Assembly (NCBI RefSeq): GCF_000224145.3
Contig: NC_020173.2
Span: 2,636,496 to 2,700,495, forward strand
Reading direction: 5' to 3'
DNA from: Ciona intestinalis
Taxonomy: Eukaryota > Chordata > Ascidiacea > Phlebobranchia > Cionidae
DNA length: 64,000 bases
The notes under the pieces were generated by a model that saw only the letters and a list, made by a program, of their open reading frames with translations, was not told the origin of the DNA and ran no database searches. The translations under genes and the position numbers were made by a program. Below, piece by piece: positions 1 to 13,800 of this stretch (positions within the stretch are counted from its first letter, which is position 1; every line of letters begins with the position of its first letter).

Positions 1-194
1 CATCAATATCCCTGTTTTAGTCGGAAGTGTTGATGCGAAAACAATTATCTACATAATTCATTGGTAAGTTAAGTTAACGAATACAAAATTTAAAGAATGT
101 TGTCACTTAAATTAAAACAAATTTAGGCATATGTCACTCAAGTTCGAATTTTCATGTTAAATAAAAAATATTTTTGTTTGATAAAAAACGAAGC

Positions 195-420
195 TGCCTA
201 GTTTACGTCATTCATGACGCCACGACTACGTAAGAGCTCGCAAATTGTTAACAAAATCTGCGAACCTATCAATCACGTGACGAATTCCGTCCGTTCGCGT
301 CAGGCGTCAACCTGTGTTTGTTTTGTCACAAATGTTTCCGTTACGTCATAATAGCTTCTTTCTCGCATCGGCTGAAACCAATGGCGCGTGACGAAGTCGT
401 TAAACACGTCAAAATGGTAG
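195..420. promoter_or_regulatory. Cluster of CRE/ATF-like and E-box sites
   Basis: In about 225 bp there are repeated ACGTCA or GCGTCA half sites (near 206, 299, 353 and 407) and a CACGTG E-box near 277, in a locally CpG-rich patch. This is known core binding sequence for CREB/ATF and bHLH factors. That it acts as an enhancer or promoter is inference; no adjacent gene start is visible. Confidence 0.35.
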
Positions 421-1589
421 GACAAGATAATTGTTTCGGAAATTGAACGAATTCCGCAAGTTTTTAGCGGGAAAATATTTGCCGGGATTATTTTTAACTT
501 GTTTTAAAACGACAAGAACCATTAATCATTTTTGACGATATTGAAGTTCGGGATTTCTCTTTTTGGAACCACGGTTTTAAACAGTAGGTTTACAATTACA
601 AATATTTATTATTAAATGCTTTATGATCTTGAAACTATAGGGTGTGGGCACATATAGTAAGTCGCGTAAAAAGGGTGGGCGTGTGCCAGGAAAATTAAAG
701 TGCCAATGTTACTAAATTAATTTATCACCAGTCGACTGTTTATTTATTTTATTCAAAAATAGCGTTTTTTAAAAAAATTTTTAGTTTAAAAAAATTAACG
801 ATTAAAATTCGGATTTTTTGTTTTTTTGATTAAATTTTTATTTCCTGTTTTGAACATTTAGTTATTTCTTTGTTAAGGTTTGGTGTTTGTACAAGTTTTC
901 TTTGTAGTCGATTCTCAGCGGTTAATCTCCGATGTTTTAAGATCGTTAAGAATCCATTAAACTACTTATCCACGATAGTTTGTACGAGTTTCCCTCGTCC
1001 GCTCATTCTATGGTTAAGTGGACGTTAATGAAGACGATGTACAATGAGGTACAAGCACTGCCGGTCGCTCTCAAAGAATGTTATCTTTACGTGAATAAAC
1101 TCACTTGGTGAACAAAGCAGCGACGACAAACAAACGTTGCTTGTTTGAGATACTAATGCCGCGAGAATAGCTTGGTTACATAGCTGTTTCACACTATACA
1201 AGTCACACCTGCTCTGGTAATAGAGCACCACTAACGTAGCTTACTCACGTGGGAAAGTTTCATCGACTGCCCTCTGCATTGTGACGTCATAAAACGAAGC
1301 AAAAACAACGTCAGATGTTTGGTGTCTTTTTTGCATAATTAATCAAAACATATCAGGCACCTATTTAACAGACTACATATATCTGAAAATGGAAATGTGT
1401 TAATATTTCGTTTACCTATAAACAATAATAGCAGTTAATAGAGAACCCTAATAAAATTAAAACAGAAAAGTATAAAATTGATTTAAAACTTTACGAACGC
1501 CTGGTAAGTTTGTAACGCTTCACGTGGGACAGCGGACCTCCGAGGATGACGGAGGAGGGAACGAGGAGAAGAGGAGCTGGTAAAAAGTT

Positions 1590-1715
1590 TTCCCACTTCA
1601 TTTTGTTATTTCATAGGACCACGGTTATACAATTCCGTAAATATTCTAATATAGAACCAGAAAAGAAACTGAAAAAAGAGTGTTCCATGTTACCCCAGCC
1701 TACTAAATATAAACA
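1590..1715. mobile_element. Possible decayed copy of the GGGTGGGGAAAGATGGGACA-type MITE
   Basis: The right end (about 1680-1712) reads like a decayed terminal repeat of the MITE family that is abundant at 43-56 kb: a GTGTTCCATG stretch followed by CCCCAGCCTACTA. The interior is not clearly alignable by eye, so this is a weak call. Confidence 0.25.
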
Positions 1716-4014
1716 ATTTGAAATATGGTATAAACGTTAAAAGAAAGGAATAGATAAATTACACTTTTTATAATTTTCTTTTTGAAAAATGCACAATACA
1801 ACAACACATTTTATCTGTTGACTGTATGTTGCCAAAAACTTCTAAATATGTACTTAAGGAATCGTGTAATATAAGGTTGGTAGGTGACGCTTTTCCGCGT
1901 GGGAACTGGAATAGACCGGATCAATCCAGTTTCATCGTCACAAAGTCAACTACACTTTTCCAGTCTTTACAGGCTTAGACAGAGTGCGCGTGCAGCGTCG
2001 AAATTGCTGCTTTTCACGCCTCACTTGTCCACAACAAAGCGAAAATATTCTCAACTAAGCGTTAGATATCCGACATCAGTCATAGCTGTTGCTTGGGATC
2101 ATCATTTGGTCAGATAACCTTACAAACATACAGACCTCACACGTTGACCTGGGATGAAATATAAGCTTTACACGCACCCAACTTAACAAATATGTTGTTG
2201 TTGCATAATAGAGAAACTATACATGTCGCGTGGACACTATAATATTGAAACACCATATGGCTGCGCAAGTCTAACACGCACAAAGCTGCAGGCAATATAA
2301 AATGGCGATGGGTTGTATACAACAGACTATATTAGCTTATTCATCTCAAGTCCAAAGTGTACAAGCTATGCGGGAATTAATGATCATACATGTTGGTTTC
2401 GTGTTTGAATAGCAAAAGTGACTACCGTGTTGGGGAATTTGCTTTCCCTTATATTCAATGTTATTTTATAAACGGATATATATTGTTAAATCAGTTCAAG
2501 TCCAATATTAAAAATGTAAAGTATTGGAACGTATAACGACGCGTTGTTGTCTATTGGATGTCGATTTACGAGAAGATAAACAAAGCTCCCGACATTGTTC
2601 TCTGTGCGAATGGAGCCACATTTGATGGCCATCGTAAATCGGAGCTTCGGATTTACTTGCTCACTGTTGTAGGTAAATGTTTCTTCTTCTAACGAGGCAG
2701 CAATGAATAAAAATTAGGTTCGCTTTCATCTAACCGACTAGTGCGTTGCCACGATTCCTTGGAACATTTGTTGGAAATGTAAAACACGATGCTTCCCGAT
2801 GATTAAACATTGAAATGATTGACACGATATGTTATTACTTGAAACACGACAACAGATAACTTATTAGTTGATTCTGGTTACCAGGTGACCGATGATATGG
2901 CGAAGCTATGATATTCACATAAATATTACAAGTCTTTGACAGTGTGCTAATAATAACTTGGCGTAGTTTAACCAAAAACCTATAAATTGACTCAAGCAAA
3001 GATCTTTAATTAGAAATTTAACAGCTTTCATTTGTTACTCTATGGGAGTTGGTCCTAGGTGCGGTGCACTATAGGATATACAACAATTTATGACGCATTT
3101 AAAATACCCCTTGTAAATGCGCGCTTTTTAAAAATCTAAATTTAAGTGCGTTTAAAAATGTTCACAAATTCAATTGACAGCGGACATGAGGTGTTTATTA
3201 TTTCGACGCGTGTACCGTTTCATATTAAACAAAATAATTTTAGTTACTACATTGCTTGTACATAAGTAAAATAAAACTATCCAAGCAAAAGTAAGGAGTA
3301 TAGTTTATATTCTTCGTAATTTATATTTATGATTTTCCATCTAAATTAATCTGTTGAGGTTTTTAATCAGAATCTCGCATCCGATGTTTCTGTTGTTGGC
3401 GTCGCGTTCGCCAAGATAAATTGTTACGTGTGAATGAGTTAACAATGGAGTCGCTTATATCGCGTTACATTGTATTGACAGAGAGGCTGACGACGAACAC
3501 TTTGTTAGACAAAGTGGATTCACACAATTTGATCTAACCTTCTTTGTCTTCATCTTCTTTGTTAAATCACCATCCGGACTCGGATGTGGTTCCATCATCT
3601 TAGACCACACTCGTATACAAACCTTTCTATATCGTAATTAAATTTCGCCTCATTTTAAAATTATTAAAACAGAAAAGTTGTAGTATAGCTGTTACAGCTG
3701 GTTACCTTTATATTTTATGTAAAGAGTGTTTAAGTTTCGTGCATTCCAGTATAGTATCTTTTCTGTATCTGTTTAATGGCAAACTAATATCTTATATCAC
3801 ATCTTTATATGTTTTATCTGAAGGATTTCTAGTTCAAAGCACCAATTTAACTGTAATAAGACGACTTTGAATAATTAAAGCGTGCTTATGTACAGGTATA
3901 TATTTTCTATATCACTGATTAAACACCAGCGGGGTGGTATGAAAACGGCCAAACAGCGTCGCTTAGTGATTAGTTTCCAGCCTTGGTCAGATTTTTTCTG
4001 GGTCCTTTACAACT

Positions 4015-4115
4015 TGATTAATGACCACGTGATTAACGACGTGTCACACGCAACTTGGGCGATTTCGCACTATGTCACGTGACGGCGCGTCATATTACGT
4101 CACCCTTGACCTCCA
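4015..4115. promoter_or_regulatory. Dense CACGTGA / ACGTCA cluster
   Basis: Two CACGTGA sites, GACGTGTCAC, GCGTCA and TTACGTCAC lie within about 100 bp (4023-4105). The density of bHLH and bZIP type cores is higher than in flanking DNA. A regulatory role is inference. Confidence 0.35.
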
Positions 4116-5009
4116 AGGCGTCTGGTTGTCCTGCTAATCCTCACAACCATTCGTGAAAAGTGTCGGAATTCACTTAATCCAACAAAGTTATTTCCACTTC
4201 CTATATTAGCGCATGGGTCAATTGGTTATAATTTAGTTACCGGGTCGCAAAACATATTTGTCTATCGGTTTAGGAACTGCTAACAAAACCTCATTGCAAG
4301 TTGATAATTATTATTTATTACTTTACCTATAAGAGAACATATAAACGAAACAGATAAATCTAACCTACTTCTTTATACTTTTTCCAAGAAAATCTAAACC
4401 AAATACCATAGTACATTTTGGTAAAATTTCAATCATATTACTGACAACTTAAGGTTTAAACCGCGCCCAAATAAATGGCTAAAAGAACGTGGCAAAATGT
4501 TATAATAAAATTTAATCTGACGCTTGTTTGTTTATGCAGAAAATAATTGCGAAAATATTGAACATGATAACACTGATACAAATAAAAACCTTTCACATTT
4601 TCTTTATTACCTTTTTACCAGGAACCCATAATACTTAAAATCGTCTTGACTAGATTTATATAACATATGTATAAAAGATTAGGCGTAAAAATATGTTTGG
4701 TACGTTAGAATTTTGTTGTTTGAGGAAAAAGGAAAATGTTTAAAAATGTTCCCACGCCAAGGTTGTGAAACTCGGCCCCAATATTTCCGTTTTCTTATTA
4801 ACCTTGTAATTACCACTGCTTGTCTCTTATTTATCGAGCAACATTTTTGTAATGGACATCGTGTGAAAACATCATGTCTGCGGTAAATCTGGCATCGGAT
4901 TCCCGTAAACTTCCGCCTATTCACCCGATGTAGTAAAACATCGATTGGTGTCGATGGAAGTTGATGCTCACGTTGCAACTAAACCACGCGATTCGTGCCA
5001 ACGCTTTGG

Positions 5010-5430
5010 CACAATATGACGCCACAAGGACTACTGTGACGTCGCACTTGTTTCCGTTATTAAAACAAGTCTCTTTTTCTCGCGCTGATTATTTGTCGAC
5101 GTCCAGTTCGATTTCCAGGTTGGCGCCGAAGCGTTGTGAAAATAATTCCATTGTAAATCAAACAACCATTGTCATGTTTGGGTATTCCTCTACTTCATGC
5201 GCATGCGTGGTGGCTTGTTTCCCTTTTTGAGGTTTCTCTATTCAACTTCCGTTTTAAATATTTCTTCGTGTCTGATCTCGTTTGACCCGGTTATTCCCCG
5301 GTGACGTAATACCGTGTGAATTGTCTTCAACCATCCATGTCGACGTGACAATGCTGTATGTTACGTCACACAAAACATCGTCTCCGAGGTATACAAGCTT
5401 CAACGTTTACATCATGACGTCATAGCGCCA
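5010..5430. promoter_or_regulatory. Repeated TGACGTCA-type sites
   Basis: GTGACGTCGC (about 5037), GTGACGTAAT (5301), GACGTGACA (5341), TTACGTCACA (5360) and a perfect ATGACGTCAT (about 5414) occur in 400 bp. They match CREB/ATF-type palindromes. No gene start is seen nearby. Confidence 0.35.
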
Positions 5431-8099
5431 ATAAATATTGATTCAATGTCGTGATATTTTGTATCTTCATATTGAAAAGTACAAGTTGACATGATCCATG
5501 TTCGTAGTGCATCAAGTTCCCATTGGTTTTGTTACAAATTCTTAATCTCTTAAATTTATTTCGTAAATTCTAAAGCTTCAGTTTTGAAACACGTCTTTAA
5601 AAAGTTATAAAAACTTTTAGTCAGTATATACTATTGGAACGTCAATGTTTTGGTTTTGGATATTGGGCTTCTTCACATTCCTTCGTTGTAAAAGACACTT
5701 TTTCGTTCCATTAGAGTTTCATTGTAATCTCGAGTGGTTCCCCAGCTGTGTGTAGAGTTGGCGGTCAATTAGTCAGCCCAATATTGACCTGTCTAATGTT
5801 GCTGGACATTGTGTAACATTAGTAGCGAGCAGCTGTAGCGAGATCTTGTTAAAATACTAAGATTTCAACGGATATTACAAAATTCTTCATCTTTTTCGTA
5901 TTATCTTAAATCTGTTACAAATTCTAGAAAAGTTTTGTAGATTTTTCGAAGCTAAATTGATTCTCGAATTCGTTGTTGATGGATTTGTTTTCTTTACCGC
6001 GGATCTCGCGATTACGCCATTGTTTTTCTTCTTCACGGTTCAATGAGTCCATCACTTTATCTTTCTCTCACGAAAAAATCTGATCAACAGGTGTCGCTGT
6101 GGAGATCACTTTTCACGAAACCCGACACTTGTGTTCTTTGTCTCAAGGTGTGAAGTTAGATCAACATTTGTGTTTCTCAAACGATCGTTTACATCATTCC
6201 ATAGAAACTAAACAATACTGAGTTATGTGTATGACACCTTAAGTTGTGAAACAAAAGATACAAAGATGTAAACCGTTCACCCCGCTTATATGTCTCACTC
6301 TGTTATACTGACACCGGTTCAGACATTGATTAATTCCAACTTCGTTCTACTTTGTCATGTATTTCTGGGTCGGTGGGGGGACTTTTAGTTGTGATGACGT
6401 CACAACAATTCAGTTTTCGGTTTCGGTGACTTTAGAGTTTTTTTAATGACGACATTAAATTACAGGCATCGGATCGTAAACGTGGTATTCGTTGCTCGCA
6501 TGATGAACGGTGTCTTGGTGGAAACTGGCAAAGTTGATTCAACGCGGTTTTGTGGCCGACTCCTCATCGCTAAGTGACGCAAGAATTTCACGCTTGACCT
6601 TACGCAGTGACCCGTGACCGCAAATCCGCTGCAAGATTTTCTATTTTTCCATCACCTTATTTCACACATTGTTAAAAGGGATACGCGGAGATACCAAGTT
6701 AAAACAAAGAGTCGTATTCCAGTCACTTCCAGCCAAGAATAACGTCACGGTCAACACCTTATGTTGTATAAATAGCGACCTCTTTAGTTATCAAGCATTT
6801 TGTTTCAGTTATAACTTGAACAACCTCACACGACACTTATATCTAGTCTAATGATTGGTGTTCTGTCGCTGTATCCCGTATTTTGTTCTTGGGTATAAAT
6901 ATTTGTTTTAGCTGCCGTAATTAAAGAAAAATACAGAGGTATTCGTTTTATTCCAACGGCCCTATAACCGCTATTTAAAAGAGGTGACATATGGTAGAAA
7001 TATAAACCGGTAAAATATTACGAATTCTTAGGACATACATCAGACCAGATATAATTCCTGAAATGTGCGTTTTACATAATCTCCCTATATATGGTTATAA
7101 ATTACTGGGTTTTATTGCAAAACTTATAAAAGTCGTCAAGAAATTCACTACAGCTTCCTCTATTCTGCCACCTAACGGTTTATAAATATCATGTTTTAAT
7201 TACCGCCGTACGCGAAATATTGCATAGCGCGGGGTTTTTAAACGTTTTAAAATAGTCACATACAGGTTCTTATGGTAATAGAAATGTGAAACACAATGTA
7301 CCTTATATGTTCCCGACATGTATTTGACTTAATGGTAATATTCATTATCTTCGTAGATTTCTTACATAGCTCGTCCCAATTTCACTTTTTCCAAAGTTGT
7401 ATTCTCTTGCGTAAGTAGAAGTGTCCAGATTCGCCACTCTGTTTAGCACTCTGTGTGCTGGGGTGTATGAAGAGGTGCAACTAAAATTATACATTGGGTT
7501 TAAAACTTATTTTATACATACCAAGCAACCAATCGTAATTTTTGTAGTCCACAATACTTAAAGTATTTGTGCTCTACTGCCAACATGCGGAAAAGTAATA
7601 AAACTAGCGTTGGCAAATTTGCTGATCGAGAATAAGACACAAGGAATATTACGGCTTATTTCTATTAGGTAGCAACGAAACTTAAAAGTAAACCACCTGT
7701 TTAAATTTCTGACGATGTCTTCATAAGTAAATTACTTTTCTGAAAAATAAACACACGAATAAAATACCTTCATACTAATGTGGCTGGCGTTGGTGGAAAG
7801 CCACTACGGCACGACAAGCCCCCAGCCAATTGTAGTGGGTTTCTACTTAGGTGAGAAACCCTTGCAGGATGTTACTGTCCACGCAGGTTAAAGAGACCCA
7901 TCGACAAAAGTAGTACAACGAATGCACATATATGTGCACGACACACATGACGAAAAGACAAAAAAAATACAACAATGTGCAGATAAAAAGTGTGTAACAC
8001 ATGCAACAAACACACAGCTCAAGCACATCAAAAATGGGACATTGCTAAAGTGTATTTAACGCGGACATATTCAATGAAACTTTGGCAGAGAAAATATGG

Positions 8100-8220
8100 T
8101 TCAAATCCCCAAGGATATAGTATGCAGGGTACACCATATTGGATATCCGATCAAAAGGAGTCGAAGCCAACAACGCTCCGCACAATCACCAGGCAAGACG
8201 CCATGTTGGTACCGCGTTAT
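8100..8220 (-). mobile_element. Possible tRNA-derived SINE remnant
   Basis: On the minus strand, a stretch containing TGGCGTCTTGCCTGGTGA followed about 30 nt later by GGCTTCGACTCC resembles the A and B boxes of a tRNA-derived promoter. A further GGTTCAAATCC B-box lies on the plus strand at about 8100. The two strands cannot belong to one element, so the call is tentative. Confidence 0.25.
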
Positions 8221-9159
8221 CTCGCCATCTCTTTACACAATATAATACTAAACAACAAATCCTTGCATCACTATACTGGTAGTAAAATTACCATCTATAT
8301 ATATAGCGTAGTATTCCTAGCGGCGACGTCCACGCAACATCATGACCGTTAACTATACAACTTGATCAAAACTGAGGTAACCGCACTAAACGCAGGGTCA
8401 GGACAATGCTCTGGCCCATCATATCGACGTCGTAGCGCAATTGTGACGTGGCCATCGTCCCAATCGCGCTGCATAACGTTTAAATTTTTAAATTTAAAGT
8501 TTTGACTTCGTTATAATATAAAATTGAGAAAATGGACTATAAATCAACGTTACGCTTATGCGCGTAATATACTGCGTGTTGATATTACTCGAGTATTCGA
8601 GCATCAACATATAGAAGGGATCAGGACAATACGCAATTGCTAAATGATTTTGATCTTTGCGAGAAGCGCACAATAGAGTGTACAACATCAAAATCTGATC
8701 TATCCAAAAATATGTTCGCCGTAGTTTTAATGCATATATTTCAGTGACATGCAAAATGCACTACACAGATCGAAGAGACTGACTAAAAAGCTGGCAACAC
8801 TAGTTCCAGCACAAAGAGGAAACACTGTAAGAGTGCACCAAACTTTACCCCCACATATACACAAACACACAACTCGAACACTCAAAACCTCAAACCAACA
8901 TCCTTATCAGCGTCTTCGTTTTCTTTCTTCGCCTGTAAAACAATTAAACGTTATAGTTCCGCTACATGGTAAATTTACGTTGCATTTAAATTTTCAATAA
9001 ATGTTAAATGTGTTTTTATTCTACCACTTAGATTTAAAAAACATTTTCCGCAAATACTTTTTATAGTTAAGTTTTAAATTAGTAAAAATACCTTGGCAAC
9101 TCTTTTCTGCAGCTCTATTGGCCGGCTTTTCTGCAACAAAGTAAACAGTTAAGTGTCAG

Positions 9160-9800
9160 TTTGTACATTATTACGTCATAATTACCTTTATTCCTGCTGC
9201 GTATTTGATGCGACGCTCTATCCTTTGTGACGTCACATACTATATTTCTAAAAATATTGAACACCCTAAAAAATTTATTTTTATTCAATAAAGATTGGGA
9301 CGGAACAAATGAAGTTACGTATTGGGTTCTTCTGTTGCGTCATCACAACCTCATGACGTCACATTCTGATGTCATCTAGAAAAACACAGGTGTACGCATG
9401 GCCAACTAATGCTCTAGTAGATATCTTTAGATATCTATAGTAGGCCATAGTGTACGTAACAATGCCTCTTATGACATACTTCTTAGAGAATATATGATAA
9501 TCTTACAGAGAACATATATAATTTACAATATAAAAGTAGAATAATATTACAAAATACAAAAATTTATCCGAACGCAAAACGCTCATGGGGCCCCATGGAA
9601 CCAAAAAAAAACGTCGCAAACTGCGCGCGTAGAATAAACCGTATTATGACGTCAAAAGTAGTCGAGCGATGACGTAACTACGAGATACAGAACGCTTCGC
9701 GTTATGATACGATTATTGTATCTGTGTGACGTAACTACTTAACGCAGCGAGTGTGACGTAATAAACGTACCTAAACCGATGTCACGTCGCGATTGAGGTG
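9160..9800. promoter_or_regulatory. Extended run of TGACGTCA / TGACGTAA sites
   Basis: At least eight sites of the form TGACGTCA, TGACGTAA or TTACGTCA lie between 9169 and 9785, including perfect TGACGTCAC (9227 and 9355) and several GTGACGTAA repeats at 9725-9760. This is the densest such cluster in the window. It lies about 1.1 kb beyond the JAK stop codon, so an enhancer within or beyond the JAK 3' flank is possible. Function is inferred from motif density only. Confidence 0.4.
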
Positions 9801-10740
9801 TGTAGTATCGATCTTGATATTAGTGGGTTGTATGAATAATTTAATGTTAACATAACCTGTATTAATAAGTAGTATAATAGTAGAGTTTTTAAAAATAGAA
9901 TAAATTTTTAACTAAGAAATACTCAACTTAAAGTCTGGTAGTAAGAACACATAAGCTCAATCTGCTGCAAAACTAACTTCATTTGGCTTCCCACATAGTG
10001 TTACTGGTGGAAAGGATTGTGCTATAAAGGCACACCAATCATCAAAAAGCGGGGAGGGCAATTAACGTTGTTTATGCGTAGAATGGGAATTTCTGTGTTC
10101 CCAGCTATTTTTTACTTATACTTTTTGTCCCCGAAAATAAATAAACAACATTGCTAAATACTGTTTCCAAAGCAACGAAAAAAAGCGCGCGAAATTGTTA
10201 AATTTAAAAACAGCAGGTTTAGCAATCATACGAGTTTTTAAACAGTATATTGAATTTTTTACGATAGTTCAATCTATTTTGTACTTCGTAATAATAGGTA
10301 AACACTAGCCTACACATCTAAGGATCTTTAGCATGGCGTACCTTAGAACTTCTCCGTTTTATATTTCCACAAAAAATGTGATAAAACATTATGAAAGTAT
10401 GTATTTCGAATACAAATGAAACATATATAAAACACTCAACCCATAAAGTACATACATTGTTTTTTGTATGAAAATTAGTAAATTACTAATATAAAGTACA
10501 TGAAAGGCTTTAATACCTGTAGCATTGACATTACCACAATGTATCTTTTTACACAATTTGCTGAATGTTAGGATTCGATAAGCTACAAAACTACCAAATA
10601 GCAATTTTAAAGACAGCACGGTTCCAAATCGATGGTATACACTTTTGGTACATAAAGGTCTCCCCAGGACTTATACAAAGTATTTAGGTTTATAAGGAAC
10701 CAAACAAAATGAAAGCAAATCAAACTAAAAACATGAACTT

Positions 10741-10746
10741 TTTATT
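10741..10746 (-). terminator. JAK polyadenylation signal AATAAA
   Basis: TTTATT on the plus strand reads AATAAA on the minus strand, about 145 nt after the JAK stop codon. That is a normal spacing for a compact 3' UTR. Confidence 0.5.
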
Positions 10747-10889
10747 AAAACACCATGAATAAAATATTGTACATAACTGTATTAATTTGGTAGCACAAAG
10801 CAAAAGAACGAGTTGCAGCAGTATTTTCCTTTTATCTTTTTCCAAAAGTGATATCCACATTAATAACCCCAAATCTTCTCGTTTAAGCT

Positions 10890-13800
10890 TTACTCCACAA
10901 AACAATGCTCCTGAAAACATCTCACAATCTCTGGGAACGTGATTCTTTCTTCAGGTTTCATGTGCCAACACTTCAGCATCATTTTATACATCTAGTTACA
11001 AATTCATTAGCATTAAATAGGGATTGATATTAAAATATAAGGACTTGGCTTAATCATGAACTATCTATCAGTGAGCACTTGGTTGGAGCAATAGCATTAA
11101 AATGTAGTTTATATGTATGATTATGGAAACAGAGCCTTTATTGCATTTTCTACAACAATCTCACCCATGCATGATCATCCAGACAAGCTTTAGGTTTTGG
11201 CCATTTCCAACCCATGTTGATTCTTTTAACAAGTTCGTCACGTTGCATCTCATACAGAGTATCAGGAATATTATCTAGAATTTCATAAGCTGTAACACCA
11301 TACCCCCACACATCAGATTGAAGATTGAACTGTGGATTCTCATTTCTGTAACACTCAGGTGAAAGCCTGTAATACAAAAGTAGTTAACATTGGCGCCGTA
11401 GTATAGTGGTAAGAAAACTTGTAGTATAACCAAAAGATATTAGGTTCTATGCGCAAGCAAGCTTTGAATAAAAGGCCTTATTTTCACAATTTTTTATAAA
11501 CAAAGGTTTATCGGGAGAATAATATACCAATAAACTGTTTAGGTATAATCAGTCAACTCTGGCCTAAATTTCAGGACCCTTGGTATGCGATAATATCTCC
11601 AGAAATAAAGTAAAAAGCTTACCACTTTATTGGCAATAATGGGATCTGAGCGTCAAAGTATTCTTCCTGGTGACTAGGTAAGCTTCGTGAAAGTCCAAAA
11701 TCAGAAATTTTAGCTTTCATTTTGTTGCTGTTTGAATCAGCTGCGAGTAGAATGTTTCGTGCAGCTAAGTCTCGGTGAATGATTCGTAGTTCTTGCAATA
11801 CCACCATACCCTGTGATTAAAATAATGTTTATAATGTAATTTTGTGCAAAAAGGGTCAATAGACCAACTTTGTCCTAAATCTCATATTTCCTGGCTTGCA
11901 GCATTGCAAAACCTCCCCAATATAGAATGTAACAAAACTGACTACTTACTGTTACAAAGAATGACAAAATTACCTGTGCAATTTGATATAGATACCGATA
12001 TAGATCTCCTGTTATAGATTTGAATGGTGCCTTTCGTTTTTTCCGATTTATCATGTAGTTATACAATGAACCAATAGGTAAGTATTCCATCACAATGCCA
12101 TTTGATGCTAAAAATACAATTAAAAGTTTTGTAATGTTGCATTTATTAGGAAGGTACATATCATTACTACATCTTTGTAAAGGAATACCTAGTTAGCTCA
12201 TTAGTTTTTCATATCGATGGACATTTTTATATTTATGAATCGCCAGCTAAGTAATTCCTGTTGTTTGGTGGAATTTACCAATTACTTTTAAAGTTCTATA
12301 GCATTTCTTGGAACTATTTTTGGTTAGGAGACCAAGTTGAAAAAGTGGGCTATAACAGTTGGTATAACACATATAATCACATTTCTTAATATACTCAAAA
12401 AACTAACTTACGTAATGCTATTCCCTTTAGTTCCACTACATACTCATGCTTAAGTGAGATCATCGTCTGTAGCTCTCTTATTATTTCAACATGAGATTGA
12501 AACTTATTTTCACCGGGTTTGAATCTTTTGACAGCAAAAGTGCTGTGGCCACTGCAGAAAGAGAAGGCTATTCAGAAATAACACAATGATACATTGTATG
12601 TGACTTTAATCAACTAATGTCACTTCTTTTGTTCTAGCTTGGCCGATAAATTTAGATGTTATTATAACAAATGTGCTCAGTATCACACCCCCATGCCTGC
12701 TTACAAGGATTAAAGAAGTTCTTGCTAAGAAAAACAAAACCATAATGCAAGCCTAGAACACAGGGCGTTTTGTTTGTTTAAAACAACCTTAAAAAAGAGC
12801 ACCCATCTTTAGCCCTTTCTAGTAACAAATGCGTTAATGCTACATGGTGAACAATATGCATGTAAAAAGTGTCAACATCACCCACCTTGAACTGGCAGTT
12901 TCACTGGGGCAATACTGATGGAGAGAAACTGTCCCAAATTGGCCCTGCAAATAAAACAAACACAGCTTTACTGCATATACTTATACTATCAAGTATCAAT
13001 GACATAACTAACACACATTTAATTTAGGTAAAAAAACTCTACATTTATTATCTTTTTACAATATTTTAAAGCAGGAGAATGGCAATGAATACTTTAGTAT
13101 GTAGAAATATTTATAGAAAGATAAATACAACAAACTGTACCTCTCCGAGAAGTTGCCTAAAAGTCAAATCCTTATCTCTAAAGATAAATTCTTGAGGGAA
13201 TTCTGTGATTTGAGCGATACATCTTTTATGGACGATGTGAGATTCTTGACCTATACATATTTAGAGTTAAACCTTATCTATTGAGAATATAATCTCTATT
13301 TTTCGATGTCCAAAAATTGCCTTAGTAAAGTCCAGATAGGGCACCCAATGTGGCAATAGACTTACATTCCAGGTCTTAGATTTGCCCCATTGAAGACCTT
13401 GGCCATATAAAACAGAATATATGCTATTGACTTTTATAACCACAAGGGTTGCTTATTATTGTATGAGCTTGCATTACCTGTATTTGAAACAACTGTCTCA
13501 TATTTCTCACTTTCCCCACTCCTTAGAATACGAGACACAGTTTGAAGAATTATTCGAAAACTTGGTCTTTTTGGTGGAAATTTATCCCAGCATCTTCTGA
13601 GCAGTGTTGCCAGTGATGTTTTTCCAATGCCATTTAACCAACCATGTATAGGTGCCGGGTTGGATTGCATGTAACAGTTTTTCTAGAATGTTTTACAAAG
13701 TAAAAACAGTGATTTGTAACTTTTTAAAGAATTTATGGTCTGAGATTCAAATAATAAAAATACCTAATGTGTTAACCATTACCCACTGATGTATAGTCAG

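Larger units (their letters stand above)
1..10889. other. Intergenic region, no supported gene
   Basis: About 10.9 kb without a convincing coding exon. The open frames here are short (up to about 120 codons at 7990-8352), show no recognisable domain and are not joined by clear splice sites. The stretch alternates between AT-rich DNA and short islands rich in CpG and ACGTCA motifs (listed separately). It lies downstream of JAK, whose 3' end is at its right edge. The left-hand islands therefore more likely serve a gene beyond the left end, though this is inference. A MITE-like scrap and a SINE-like scrap are also listed. Confidence 0.7.

Noticed and set aside
4679-4978. Minus-strand open frame of 99 codons
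   Set aside because: No recognisable motif and no splice context, with a similar-sized overlapping frame on the other strand.
7990-8352. Open frame of about 120 codons in the left intergenic region
   Set aside because: No recognisable domain or splice context. It overlaps SINE-like text, so chance is the simpler explanation.
11140-11380. Aberrant YRLSPE after the JAK activation loop
   Set aside because: An artefact of reading through the intron. Correct splicing (11623 to 11366) gives the normal IKWLSPE.
11391-11470. A functional tRNA gene
   Set aside because: A- and B-box-like sequences are present, but the acceptor and anticodon arms do not pair and no clear anticodon loop forms. Kept as a SINE-like fragment.
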